64,000 nt of DNA, from assembly GCA_001465935.1 (NCBI GenBank), contig LNKV01000027.1, forward strand, positions 620,001 through 684,000, written 5' to 3'. Below are positions 46,817 through 58,128 of the stretch, piece by piece. A program made the translations under genes and the position numbers. Position 1 is the stretch's first letter. Every line of letters begins with the position of its first letter. The notes beneath the pieces were generated by a model that was not told the DNA's origin, did no database searches, and saw only the letters and a program-made list of their open reading frames with translations. Source of the DNA: Clarireedia homoeocarpa. Lineage: Eukaryota > Ascomycota > Leotiomycetes > Helotiales > Rutstroemiaceae.

Positions 46817-48248
46817 GTCGGGGGGTGAAGAGGAAAGGCGGGGCGGGGGGGGGGGGGTGAGAAGAAGGGGGTTAAGTTGAGTTGGAGTGTACTTAAATTG
46901 AAGCGATGAAATTGATTTTGAGGCGATTTGGGACGAAATGGAATCTTGGTTAATAGCTACCTACATAGAAATACCCATCACAATGGATAGTTATGAGTCA
47001 GGCAATCTGCATTTCTAAATTTATGTGGTATCAATCACCAGCACAAACGAATGTTAACTTATAGGTTGGTTGGTTGGTATACAACAAGTGCATACTCAAA
47101 AAAAAAAAAAAAAAAAAAAAAAAATCCATCCAAGCCATCAAACCCGTGCGCGCTCTGATCTGAAGAGCATTCATTGCGCTGCGATGATACAGCTGCACTC
47201 GGGAGAAGAAGGGGAGGCGGGGGAGGAGGAGGAGGGGAACTGCTGAAGTGAATGTTCATGCTGCAAGATGTAGGACACACACACACACAATAACATAACT
47301 TCGTACTACAAGTTGAGAACAGCAACACCATTCATCCATCCATGATCCATCCGACGCGGGTTTTATCTCATACTAACTAAACTGCTAGTTGCTGGCTACT
47401 CTACTCTACTGTGCTATGGTGCTTTTAAAATTTTCAAACAATTTATGATTCGGAGTGCAGAGAGTAAGTAATGCAGAGTATAATAATGCAAAGTAATGTG
47501 ATCTCAATCAATAGACAATACAACGAACGCCCTACTCGGATTGATATTGCATATCCATAAAATACACACACCACCTCACCGCAACTCACCTCAGAAAGGA
47601 AACACAGACAAGAGCCAGAAACCCAAGCCGACTCGATCCGACCCAGCTCTACCATACGCATACCACTCTTCCTTAGATCTTGAGAGAGAGTGTGTGAGAA
47701 ACGCACAAAAAACACGAAGAGGGAATCAAAAAAGAAAGTCCAAAGTAAAAGATAAAAAGTAAAAGTAGAAAGTTCCGATGCCATGCTCGGCACATGGACA
47801 TTCCGCCCCCCAACCGCACCATCCATCAATGCAGTCATGCAGTCATGCTTTCTCATACACCAACCCCAACCCCAACCCCTACCAAACGCTACAGTGAGCT
47901 GAGGTTTAAACAAGTCAAGTCACCGCCGGCATGCACTTCTCGTTGATGCGAACGAATCCTCTGTCTCCTACAACTCGAACAAGGACGAGAAAAAGGCAAG
48001 TCAGAAAACGAATTTTTTTCTCTTTTCCCCAACTTTTCAATTGATTGTTTTTATGATTTGTATTTTTATCATTTTCAATAATTCCATTTCATCTTATCTC
48101 ATCTAAGCACTTCCACCATCACGATTCTTTCGGTAGCTGGCCTGTGAAGGAAAGCTTCATCAGCTAACTCTATTTGAAGAAGTAACATGCGAAAAGACAG
48201 AAAGACAAGAAGAAGAAAGAAAAAAGTGAAATTTAAAAGGGGAAAGGT
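46817..48248. other. Convergent intergenic region with homopolymer runs
   Basis: 1.4 kb between NAGS and the Gvp36-type gene. It includes a G run (46845-46857), a 27-nt A run (47098-47124), a CA run (47277-47289), and pyrimidine- or A-rich DNA. Open frames here are low-complexity. Confidence 0.55.
47098..47124. repeat. Poly(A) run of 27
   Basis: Uninterrupted A homopolymer on the plus strand. No adjacent retroposed gene or target duplication is evident, so it may be a simple repeat rather than a retroposon tail. Confidence 0.9.
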
Positions 48249-49459
48249 TTATTCGGCAGTAAATGCCGCGGAGCGTCTCACTTCTTGCTCAACCTGGAGT
48301 CCGTCAACGATGGGTGCGAGTTCGCTGAGGATTTCATATGCTTTCTTGTGGAATTCGAGTTGGGCAGCGATCAGGTCGGCGAGGTTGCGGAGGGGCTCGG
48401 GAGTGTCGAGGACCTATTTGTTTTTCATGTTAGTATAAATTTTGTGGGGTTGTGAAGGAGGGTTAGAGGACATACATTCTTCATAACACCAACAGCTTCC
48501 TCGGTCTGACCAACGAATTCATCCTCTGCCTGTTCAATCTCGACCCTAGCTTCCTCGCTCGCAATTTCATCCTCGTGGCCGTTGTGTTGAGGGGCGGCTT
48601 GCCCCGGTAGATGCCAGCCAGGACTCTTAGCCTTGGCTTTTGCTGCATCAAGCAATAATCTCGAGTTCTCTACGCTTTTTCTCGCACGGGTCGCAAACAT
48701 CAAGTTTGTGTTCAATGTTGTGCTCCATCCTGCAAGGAAACGAGATTGAATCTGCGAATCCTGAGCAAGGCGAGCTTCTCCAACACGTTCACTGGCTAAA
48801 GCGTATTTCTCGAGTGCGGTCGCAAGAGGATCATCGCCGCCAGATGCATTTTGTTGCTGTAACATCTGACTGGAAGAGAGGGCGGCGCGCGCAATAGCAT
48901 GGTTGAATGTCTTTGGTTGGGGTTTGGCGGAGGGAGGCGCAGTAAGAGCTGCCTGAGCTTCGGCAGGGGATGTGGCAGAGGAGAGAAGCTGGACTTTTTC
49001 GGAGACAGTACGGCCAAGGTCGTTGAACTGAGATATATATTTAGCTAGAATTCGAGGTTGTAAGATGGAGTGGGAGGCCATACCGATTCAGTCAAGTTCG
49101 ATGGGTAATCATATGCCTCGTTGGAATATTGCGAGGTGACAGCTAGCATCTTCTGGTGCACCTTCTTTAATGCATCGACCCTCTTCTCCAACTCAATATA
49201 ATCGGGAGGAAGTTGAGTCTGCGGCCTCATTTATTAGTTCACGACTCCAGCATATAGTACGGCATCGCATGTCACCTTATCCTCAGATTGGCCCAGTCTT
49301 TCCTTAACATACTGTTGTGTGCGAGCTGCGAAGGGAGTGAAGGAAGCTCTATTGCCGGTTCATTAGCTTGCTGACATCCCTTTGGAAGCTTGAACACTTT
49401 GGAAGATGGAGTTCTTACGATACGTTCTTGCCGAACGCTTGGAACTTGGAGAAGTCCAT
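48249..49459 (-). CDS. gvp36: BAR-domain protein, Gvp36 family
   Basis: Model: complement(48249..48413, 48476..49027, 49084..49218, 49276..49348, 49419..49459), 321 aa, five exons. Joins give MDFSKFQAFGKNVSASFTPF, then VKERLGQSEDKTQLPPDYIE, then SNLTESFNDLGRTVSEK, then GVMKNVLDTPEPLRNLADL. The N-terminal amphipathic stretch, LPPDYIELEKRVDAL, the YPSNL region, and long helices typical of the BAR fold match yeast Gvp36 (326 aa), a Golgi-vesicle protein involved in endocytosis and vacuole/actin organisation. The region about 112-160 (Ala/Pro/Gln-rich) is a loop insertion. The C-terminal helix (LEFHKKAYEILSEL) completes the BAR bundle. It most likely senses or shapes curved membrane as a dimer. 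Confidence 0.92.
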
Positions 49460-49972
49460 GACAATTTTATCGCCTCAAGCGACCGGTTTTAGGTATGTGA
49501 AGTTGTCTTGAAAATGATCCGTGGGTTGTGCTTTGCATATGCGGTCTTGTCAAAGTGTAGACGTTTCTCGTCAACCTAGAGGGATCAACTGCTTTGTTCG
49601 CCTAAATATGATGCTTTCACGTGACTGATAAGCAATCAGGAACATGTGGCATGTGGCAGCGGCAGCTTGGACCGAGCAAAAACGTTTATGAAACAGATCC
49701 GCCTCGTCTGCTCCCACTAGGACTCGGCAAATCGAATATGGTGTCTTACTTTAAATTGGTGACAGTAAGCATAATCCTGGGCACATCATTATCTTTCACG
49801 CACGAAATGGATCTCTAGTCAAGACTAGTTGCAGTTTGTCAAAGGCAACCTGGTGCCGTCAAGTGAGTGCTGAAATCAATTAGTACGGTTCGTGTTGGTT
49901 GGATCTCAATTGTGGGCACCACCGTATCACAATATGGGATACGAGTGCTGGTTCAATTGAGTCTTGATTCTT

Positions 49973-50262
49973 CTAACTATGTGGGAGACCCGAGCTATCT
50001 ATATAGCCTAGCTCTCCTGTCATGAAGACATTCCAATATGGGGCAATGCCGTAGCCAGTGAACATGTTCCGGAGTACTCCTGTACCCATACGGAATTGAT
50101 TCCATGAACCGACAGTTCGAGTTATTTCAAAATCCTGCTTGTCAAAAGTATACTTATTGATGGACAGCAAGCCATTTGTTTTAGTCGGAGGTTGACGGGC
50201 AATTCGATACAAAACATACGGTACATGTCGAGGAGTGGAAAGTAAGGTATATTGTCCGCAGG
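49973..50262 (-). pseudogene. Possible gene remnant, unidentified
   Basis: A minus-strand frame of about 96 codons with protein-like composition (VPYVLYRIARQPPTKTNG; NQFRMGTGVLRNMFTGYG; a GELGYIDSSGLPHS end). An in-frame stop precedes it, though two AG acceptors near 50262 would allow an upstream exon. I do not recognise the family and find no continuing exon, so I treat it as a fragment. Confidence 0.3.
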
Positions 50263-52345
50263 TTACCGCCTATCTAAAAGTGGCACTTTCAACTACGCAT
50301 ATATAGTACTCAGATACTTATATGTGTATAGAACTCCCTTTAACGCGGCGGGAAATCTTGACTATCTTCGCTTTTGTTTGTCCAGCTGCTAGATGTTTCA
50401 TATTATCATAGCCAACGGTCGATGGCTTATGATTCTAATCTCATTACCTTGTACCTGATGTACGAAATACTGCATACCGAGTCCACTGGAACAAATTAAC
50501 ATCTCAAAAGTCTGTTTACAGCCTACATGCGGTATCTACGAGCGTAGATATTTCATTCTACTATGGTATTTTGAAATTAATCTTATCTAGAAAGGGGGGG
50601 GTTTCGCTAAACCCCTTGGCGCGATCTCTTTCTCATTGGTGTACACCACAATGTTGGAGATAGCATACTGGGATCATCCATTCAGCAAGCTCGCCGATAG
50701 CTACCTTGATTTTCGTTGCAATAGTCGTGACTTTATTATCATGGTGTCCCGTAGTACCTGCAACAGCGCGCCCAAAGTCTAAAAACTGGGCATAAGCCTT
50801 CTGGCAGCAGCATGACCCGCGAATGATCGGGCTGTTGATTCGTATTTTACTGAATATGCCGGAAGCAGGAATACAGGTAGTGGAAATCAACTGGGGAAAC
50901 TCAGAAACCCCTATACTGGGTCATTACTCTTCAATGCAAGCTCGTCGGGAAGCTTCTTTTTTATTTTTTTATTGTGAGTGCAGAGTTCTTTTAGGCTGGG
51001 TAAAAAGACTAATAGGTAAGTAAATCCAGTAGACCAAAACATTAGCTTGCGATGTGAAGATGATCCCCATTAATGGACTTAGGGTTCTCAACGTAGAGCA
51101 GACCTGGCTTTCGTTCTGATGTCAACATTGTGATCATTATCGCGGTAAGTAGAACCATAGGCTGCTGCTTGTAGATTGAAATATCTAGATATGAAGAGGC
51201 GGTTCGCCTCGAAGCAGCTCTGAAACACGACTACTAAGAAACTACGGCCTTCTATCATGGTCATACATTTGATGGAATGCGGGACGCTCATATCGATTCT
51301 AGTCGAAGGTGTTCGCCTGAGAATAGAAGAAGACATACTGAGTGAAAACAAATTCTCTGTATAGAAATGTTCCCTTGACAGATCGATGTCCTGTCCAACA
51401 GGAAAAGCAACTTAGCTTTTTGATTGTTGGCTATGGGTATCCATACTCCGTTGCTCAAATACTTCTGATGCTTCTAATTGGTCACATAAATGCCCTTTGA
51501 GAGGGAAATAGTAGCTCGACCAAGTTACAATAATGGCTCGATGATAATCAATTGCGATGCTCGAAATAACTTTACTCGCCCGCGAAGAACTGGCCTAGCA
51601 TGGCGTTTAAATTCTAACGCGATGTATCCCTAAGAATGCGCTGGCACCCGTATGTCGAGTGCAGGTCACTGCATCTGCCTGCAGGAGGTTGCTCCCAGAA
51701 TCTAGCTAGGGTACCATATTTACCTATTGAAAGTCATGGTATGAGCACGGGTGGCAGAGACAACCGTTTTTACCAAAGCTGGGAACCGAATGCACCCAAG
51801 AGGAGAGATACTATGTTGGATCAAACATCAATCTTTTGAGGGAAGATCAATATCCTCGCTCGCCCAGTTGCAATGACGTAGGGTGCGGAATCTCATCATG
51901 GTGTACTCAGTATGGGACAGATACGAGCTCTCTGCACAAATCGCGGAGAAGATCTAGCCCTATCCAGCCAGATGCTGCAAGATGACCAAAATTCCCAAAG
52001 AGATCTGGAACTTGGCAATCACCGCATCATCATTGGTCGCAGCTGAAGTCACGAGAAATCCTTATCAGGACCGAATCAATAATCGGATCAATAATGAAGG
52101 GAGTTGCGGAAATGCTGCATCCTTCTCGATTCTCACTAATTTAGTGTTTGGAGTCTCATCAGCCAATCATATTCCGCCTTGCGACGTTCCGTATAGATAA
52201 GAAAAAGCGAACGAGCATGATCTGATTACAAGCAAAAATCGCTTTTCCGAGCTCCCAGATTGCCGGGTGTAGCTGGTTTGCCTGCGCTTTTCTTTGCCAG
52301 TCCGCGGAAATGGTAACGCTAATCGTCCCATGATGGGTCAAGGAC

Positions 52346-52380
52346 ATGCGAGATGCGAAATGCGAGATGCGAGATGCGAG
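52346..52380. repeat. Heptamer tandem repeat (ATGCGAG), five copies
   Basis: Five head-to-tail 7-bp units; the second has one substitution. About 0.6 kb upstream of the nitrate reductase start. Confidence 0.9.
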
Positions 52381-52559
52381 ATGCACCGTTCAACACACAC
52401 GGAAAGAAAACATCATGCTGCATTTCACTGTCGAGAGTCTCGCTTTCACAACAAACCTCCTACCGAGCTTCCTCGTGAAGGGCTTGGAGAAGTCTAGACC
52501 CACCTCGGTAGTTCCGTGTTAACTGACTCTTTCCGTTTGGACCTCCACTCCACAGACAC

Positions 52560-52710
52560 TTCATAGCGTTCTTCCACTCAACGAACACTTCATAGCGTTC
52601 TTCCACTCAACGGACCCTTCATAGCGTTCTTCCACTCAACGGACCCTTCATAGCGTTCTTCCACTCAACGAACACTCAACGGACCCTTCATAGCGTTCTT
52701 CCGCTCAACC
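52560..52710. repeat. 29-bp tandem array, five copies, upstream of niaD
   Basis: Units begin TTCATAGCGTTCTTCCACTC and repeat at 52560, 52589, 52618 and 52647 (period exactly 29). A fifth copy at 52687 is displaced by an extra 11-bp partial duplication. Differences are confined to the last bases of the unit. The array ends 250 bp before the nitrate reductase ATG. Confidence 0.93.
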
Positions 52711-52928
52711 CTCTTACCTCATTGCATGACTTTTCCATCGAGATCGCAGTGAGGGTTTATATATCAAGATATTGCCGAAGCAATTGTCAACTAGTAGACG
52801 ACTTTGCATATCATGTCTTTGGATATTGTAGCGCCTTAGTGCTTGAAAGTTCAATCGTAGAAGTGCATCACCCTTACATCATATACTTCCTTGCTCCTTC
52901 TATACGTCCCCTTGAAAGATCTTCACAC

Positions 52929-52963
52929 ATACCACCATACCACCATACCACCATACCACCATG
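52929..52963 (+). promoter_or_regulatory. Octamer repeat (ATACCACC) running into the niaD start codon
   Basis: Four copies of ATACCACC end in CCACCATG, so the last unit supplies the initiation context of nitrate reductase. A frame opening at 52722 (80 codons) ends in a TGA that overlaps the niaD ATG as ATGA; its presence in the mRNA is unknown. Confidence 0.6.
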
Positions 52964-55711
52964 AGTCTCTCTCCGCACATGGAAAATCCGGGCACAGAAT
53001 TGCCAGATACAAACTGTCGCTTGCCACCCACCCCACCGGAAACTAGAGAGAATAGCGCAGATGAGATTGAGTCTGTATCGAGCCAAGACGGTTCAATTTC
53101 CCCGATGCCGCAGAGATATCCCTTCCCTCCTCCGACACGATCACCTACAAAGATTCTGAAAGAAGATTTGAAGACTCCAGACAACCATGTACCACGAGAT
53201 CCACGTCTTATCCGATTAACAGGCACACATCCATTCAATGTGGAGGCTCCGTTGAGTGCGCTATACGATGAAGGATTCCTCACATCACCCGAGCTGTTTT
53301 ACGTGAGAAACCACGGAGCTGTTCCTCAGGTTGAGGACTCTTCCATCCCGGATTGGGAATTCTCGGTGGAAGGCATGGTTAAGAATCCATTCACTCTTAC
53401 CTTGAAGGACCTTGTTCACAACTACGAGCAAATCACCGTGCCAATCACACTGGTATGTGCTGGAAACCGTCGGAAAGAGCAGAATCAGGTTCGCAAGTCG
53501 AAAGGCTTCTCATGGGGCGCTGCCGGCGTTTCGACGGCCCTGTGGACCGGTGTTCCTATGTCAGAATTGATCAGAAGCGCAGTACCATTGAGGGGTGCCA
53601 AGTATGTTTGCATGGAGGGTGCTGACAAACTACCGAACGGATACTATGGGACCTCGTTGAAGTTGAATTGGGTCATGGATCCCAATAGGGGTATCATGGT
53701 AGCTCATAAAATGAACGGAGAAATGCTACGGCCAGACCATGGAAAGCCTCTACGAGCAGTAGTCCCCGGACAGATCGGCGGCCGCAGTGTGAAGTGGTTG
53801 AAAAAGATCATAGTCACTGCAGCACCCAGTGATAACTGGTACCACATCTATGATAATCGAGTACTGCCAACCATGATCAGTCCGGAGCAGAGTGCAAATG
53901 AACCAAAATGGTGGACAGACGAGAGATATGCCATTTATGATCTAAGCACAAACAGTGCAACAGTATACCCGGCACACGAAGAGCGCATCTCCTTGGTCAA
54001 CGCACCGCAAACATATCGTGTGAAAGGCTATGCTTATGGAGGTGGAGGACGACGGATTACCAGAGTCGAAGTAACACTTGACAAAGGAAAGTCATGGGCA
54101 CTCGCAGATATTCGCTATCATGAAGACGACTACCGAAATAATGTTGAAGAAGACGAAACATTATTTGGTGGTAGACTCGATATGGGATGGAGAGAAACAT
54201 GTTTCACATGGTGTTTCTGGGAGATCGATTTACAACTTGACGATCTAGCAATTTCCGGAGATATCATGGTAAGAGCAATGGACGAAAGTATGAATGTCCA
54301 ACCTAGAGACATGTACTGGAGTGTTCTTGGCATGATGAACAACCCCTGGTACCGCGTCACCATAACCAAAGAGAACCAGTCGCTCCGTTTCGAACATCCC
54401 ACCCAGCCAGCGCTCATGCCCGGCGGCTGGATGGAGCGAGTAAAAGCACAAGGCGGCAACCTCGCCAACGGTTTCTGGGGAGAGAAAATGGGCCACGACG
54501 AAGGCGAACGCTCGAATCCCATCGACGAAAAGAAAGAAATCAAAATGACCAAAGACGGCATCACCCGTGAAATCTCAATAGAAGAACTCCGAGCACACGA
54601 CAACGACCAAGAACCCTGGTTCATACTCAACGGCCAAGTCTACGACGGCACCGCGTTCCTGGACGCCCATCCAGGCGGCGCAACCAGCATCACCAGTGCC
54701 GCAGCCCAAGACGCCACCGAAGAATTCATGGCTATCCATTCTGAAACCGCCAAAACCATGATGCCCACCTACCACATCGGCACGCTCTCCCTCGCCGCCC
54801 GCGACCTTCTCACTGCCAACGAATCCGTATCTCTCGAACCCCAAACCCCACGACCCATATTTCTCAACCCTAAGACCTGGCAAAAAGCCATTCTCACATC
54901 CAAAAAATCCATCTCGAGCGACTCTCGCATCTTCTCTTTCACGCTCGATCATCCCGCGCAGGAAATCGGGCTCCCGACTGGTCAGCATCTGATGATGCGT
55001 CTACGGGACCCCGTGACAAGGGAGGCGATTATTCGTGCTTACACGCCGTATTCGCTGGGGAGCGATAAGGGGAGGTTGGATATTTTGATTAAATTGTATC
55101 TCCAGCAAGATGAGAAGAATCTGCATCCAGGGGGCAAAATGACATCCGCGCTGGATTCGCTGCCGATGGGGCATGCGGTGGAGTTTAAGGGGCCGGTGGG
55201 GGGGTTTGTGTATAAGGGGAAAGGAGCGTGTGTTGTGGGGGGGAAGGAGAGGAGGGTGAGAAGGTGGGTGATGATTTGTGGGGGGAGTGGGGTCACGCCG
55301 ATTTGGGCGGTGCTGAGGGGGATTTTAGGAGAAGGGGGGGTTTGGGAAGGGGGCGAAGGAGAGGATGGTGGAAAGGGAGGGGCGCAGAAGTGTATAGTCC
55401 TGGATGGGAATAGAAGAGAAGAAGATATTCTATGTAAAAAGGAAATCGACGAATTGGTGAAGGGGAAAGAGGACAGATGTAAAGTTGTCTATGCGTTGAG
55501 TCAGCCGCCGGAGAGTTGGATGGGTGTAAGCGGGAGGTTGGATAGCAAGGTGCTGGAGAAGGAGGTGGGGAGGTTTGAGGTTGGGGGTACGAATGGGTAT
55601 AAGGAGGGTGAGCAACTGGTGTTGATTTGTGGGCCAGACGCGTTGGAGAAGAGCGTTCGTAAGATACTGGGGGATTTGGGGTGGAGAGACGAGGATTTGT
55701 TGTTCTTTTGA
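52961..55711 (+). CDS. niaD: Nitrate reductase [NAD(P)H]
   Basis: A single uninterrupted 916-aa frame. Domains in order: a disordered N-terminus (1-80); the molybdenum-cofactor domain with the ligand Cys166 in TLVCAGNRRKEQ; the dimerisation domain with NNPWYRV; the cytochrome b5 domain with heme ligands His570 (AHPGG) and His593 (AIHSETA); the FAD domain with RAYTPYS (from 692) and GGKMTSALDSLPMG; and the NAD(P)H domain with CGGSGVTP (Cys773) and the C-terminal CGPDALE motif. It reduces nitrate to nitrite in the cytosol, the first step of nitrate assimilation. In other fungi it is induced by nitrate (NirA-type factor) and repressed by ammonium (AreA-dependent). No nitrite reductase or transporter lies nearby, so the pathway is not clustered in this window. 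The NAD(P) part (55180-55400) is unusually G-rich. Confidence 0.97.
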   Translation: MSLSPHMENPGTELPDTNCRLPPTPPETRENSADEIESVSSQDGSISPMPQRYPFPPPTRSPTKILKEDLKTPDNHVPRDPRLIRLTGTHPFNVEAPLSALYDEGFLTSPELFYVRNHGAVPQVEDSSIPDWEFSVEGMVKNPFTLTLKDLVHNYEQITVPITLVCAGNRRKEQNQVRKSKGFSWGAAGVSTALWTGVPMSELIRSAVPLRGAKYVCMEGADKLPNGYYGTSLKLNWVMDPNRGIMVAHKMNGEMLRPDHGKPLRAVVPGQIGGRSVKWLKKIIVTAAPSDNWYHIYDNRVLPTMISPEQSANEPKWWTDERYAIYDLSTNSATVYPAHEERISLVNAPQTYRVKGYAYGGGGRRITRVEVTLDKGKSWALADIRYHEDDYRNNVEEDETLFGGRLDMGWRETCFTWCFWEIDLQLDDLAISGDIMVRAMDESMNVQPRDMYWSVLGMMNNPWYRVTITKENQSLRFEHPTQPALMPGGWMERVKAQGGNLANGFWGEKMGHDEGERSNPIDEKKEIKMTKDGITREISIEELRAHDNDQEPWFILNGQVYDGTAFLDAHPGGATSITSAAAQDATEEFMAIHSETAKTMMPTYHIGTLSLAARDLLTANESVSLEPQTPRPIFLNPKTWQKAILTSKKSISSDSRIFSFTLDHPAQEIGLPTGQHLMMRLRDPVTREAIIRAYTPYSLGSDKGRLDILIKLYLQQDEKNLHPGGKMTSALDSLPMGHAVEFKGPVGGFVYKGKGACVVGGKERRVRRWVMICGGSGVTPIWAVLRGILGEGGVWEGGEGEDGGKGGAQKCIVLDGNRREEDILCKKEIDELVKGKEDRCKVVYALSQPPESWMGVSGRLDSKVLEKEVGRFEVGGTNGYKEGEQLVLICGPDALEKSVRKILGDLGWRDEDLLFF

Positions 55712-56137
55712 TGGGGGTGGTGGTAGAAGAAGAAGGAAGGGGGGTTAGGGCTCGAGGCTTTTGTAGATATGGGATGGTGGTGGGCTTGGGAGCGGATTAT
55801 GGCGGGCGTTTTGCGATGGGAGAGGGCACGGTTGGCGGCACTTGTATTGTTTGATGGGGCTTTACTACTTTACAGTATCTGGTGGGAAATTTGTTAGATA
55901 AAAGAATCTCGATGCTAGTTTATCCTAGTCTTTCTTGAGATTATGATGAAATGAAAGAATAAAAGCCCGGGGGGATAAAACATATTGCATTCATGAATCG
56001 AAAATATTCAATCCACAAGGCGGACCTACTTCCTAGTATAAATATTCAACGCAATGAACATTGGGGCCTCATAATCAGGGCGACAAACCCTCACTATAAT
56101 TACTTTTTTTCTATCCTCGCCTCCTCTCATCTACGAT
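55712..56137. other. Convergent 3' region, niaD / srp68
   Basis: 426 bp between the two stop codons; G-rich at the left, with the SRP68 terminator at the right. Nothing else recognised. Confidence 0.45.
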
Positions 56138-58128
56138 CTACGATCTACCAAACCCAAACCAACCCTTCTTCTGTGGTTGCTGCTGCTGCTTCTGCTCCTC
56201 CTCCTCCTCCACCTGCATCGCCTCCTCCCCCTGTACCTCCATTTCCCCACTTCCCTTAACCCTCTCCTCTCTCCGTCCCGGATAATCTACATAATTCCAC
56301 GCCGCATCAAAGAAAAGCGGTTTCACAGGCACTGTCTCCATTCTCGGCGGATACCTCACGATATTCTTCAGGTCTACTACCCCATCGGCTGGATACTCGT
56401 GCAGACGTTGCACGAGCGGTTTTTTATGTTTCAACTCCTCAGGTGTAGAGGATGACGTAAGATTAGCTATCTCGACGAGGGCGCGTTGCCGCTGGAGTTC
56501 ACTTTGCAGGAGGGAATGAAGAGATGCGGTTTCGGTAGGGGTGATGGTTAGATTTGGTGGGGAGGAAGTGGGGGAGGGGGATGTATCCATTTGGGAGGAG
56601 AAGTACGAGTTGGAGGAGGAGATTTTTTCATAGGCGCGGTGGATTAACGCGAGGGCATTTTTGGGGTTCGATAGGATGCTGTGGGAGCGAGCGAGAGTGA
56701 GACATCTGTTTTTAGTGGTGGTTAGCTGCATTCATGAATATCATATCAGGAGGGGTTTTTAGACTAACTTAAGGGCTTGGAAATAGTTATACTTGGCATC
56801 GAGCTCTTCCTGGAGAGTGGAATCGGCTGCTACACCGGGAAGCTCTTTGATGGATTCGACACTTTGTAGAATGGCATCGTAGAGGACGAGTTTCTCTCGT
56901 AATCTTGCAAGTTTGCGTCCTGTAGCCTCGGCTTGGGGATGACTTTGCTTGGCTCCTTTTTTCGATTGAGTGGGGGTAGAGTCGATTGCTCCATCTCGCT
57001 CGCCTACCATGACTCTGTTTCTACCTATGCGCCATCCGATCATGTCATAGCTGACAGCTGTCCGTGTAATCAATAAACTCTGCATCCGTTTGTCGCCTTG
57101 CCCCACGCCCTCGGAAGTTAACTCGTCTATCGCGTGCTTTGTAGCATCCACGGCATCCTGACTAGCGATAAGAACCTCGTCGTATGCGGATCCTCTATCT
57201 TTGGAATTGCTGCTTCCCTCGGAAGATAGATGCTTGGACAATTTCAAAGAGGCAGCTTTCACAGCTCCAAGCGCGGAAGCAATCGCAGCATCTTCCAAAT
57301 CGACCGTTCGAGACCTCCAAGTTATAGTTCTAGGCGCATCAGCCGATTCATTTGCGTCGACCTTGACCTTCGCGGGCTCATCCTTCAGTGCATATTCGTC
57401 GAATTTCTCTACTAGCGATACCAATTTTGAGTCAGAGGGGAAGTTTTCCCGTGCGATAGCAGGTATAGCTAAAGTCCGTGGCATTCCCAGCTTATATGCG
57501 CCATACCGTATGCTAGGATCGACGGGTTCCGAGATCAGATCCTTAAATATGTCGCTTCTAGTATCCTTGGAAAGTGCGGTATATATGATCCTAGCCTCCG
57601 AATAGCTTTTAACGCAGGCTTCCCAATTTTGCTTCTCAAATTGCATGGCTCCAGACAGCGCCGCGGCGTATGAGCGTGCTTCCAGGACATCGCGATCATT
57701 CGCCCCAGTAGTTGATTGGTTAGACAGAAGTTGGAGGAGGTGGTTGGCATATGTGGTGGATTTATGTAGACGTGAGATTATGTGCGATCGACTTGATCCA
57801 GTGATTCCCTTCGTGTCGGCGGAGTGTACTTCTTTCATAGACATTGCGTGCGCCCAAGCTCGCTCGGAGATGAGCAGTAGGAGGTAGACATATCTGTGGT
57901 TTTGTAAGTATTTATGCGCGTTGCGAATTGGTGTTCATACTCATGACTTTTAGCAATGTCCTCCGCAGTAACTGGTGTGTTCGTATATTTTGAGCGGGGT
58001 TTGGTTGCAATTCCAAGTTTCTTGCGCAGATTATGAATTCTGTTTGAGAGCTGACCTCGATAGCTTGCTGAATCTCCGTATAACTTCGCCTTGTCCCGTC
58101 CTTCCACGACGAATTTAGTGATGTCCAT
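56138..58128 (-). CDS. srp68: Signal recognition particle subunit SRP68
   Basis: Model: complement(56138..56705, 56769..57893, 57941..58128), 626 aa. Exon 1 starts MDITKFVVEGRDKAKLYGD and has RGQLSNRIHNLRKKLG, the RNA-binding basic helix typical of the SRP68 N-terminus. The first join restores HEYVYLLLLISERAWAHAMS, the SRP68 signature, followed by the helical repeats (HIISRLHKSTTYANHLLQLL; DVLEARSYAAALSGAM; IYTALSK). The second join gives NYFQALKCLTLARSHSIL. The C-terminus is acidic, Gln-rich (encoded by a CTG/CAG run at 56178-56190) and ends KKGWFGFGRS, as in other SRP68 proteins. SRP68 with SRP72 binds 7SL RNA in the S domain and is needed for co-translational targeting to the ER. It shares a 450-bp upstream region with the PPR gene. 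Confidence 0.93.

Larger units (their letters stand above)
49460..52960. other. Non-coding region, 3.5 kb, upstream of nitrate reductase
   Basis: No complete gene found. Two minus-strand stretches look protein-like (49973-50262 and 50633-50890) and may be gene remnants. The right part holds two tandem arrays (52346-52380, 52560-52710) and an octamer repeat abutting the niaD start. It contains the nitrate reductase promoter. Confidence 0.5.

Noticed and set aside
52560..52710. 29-bp repeats with the length of a CRISPR repeat
   Set aside because: No unique spacers between units; it is a head-to-tail minisatellite in a fungal promoter.
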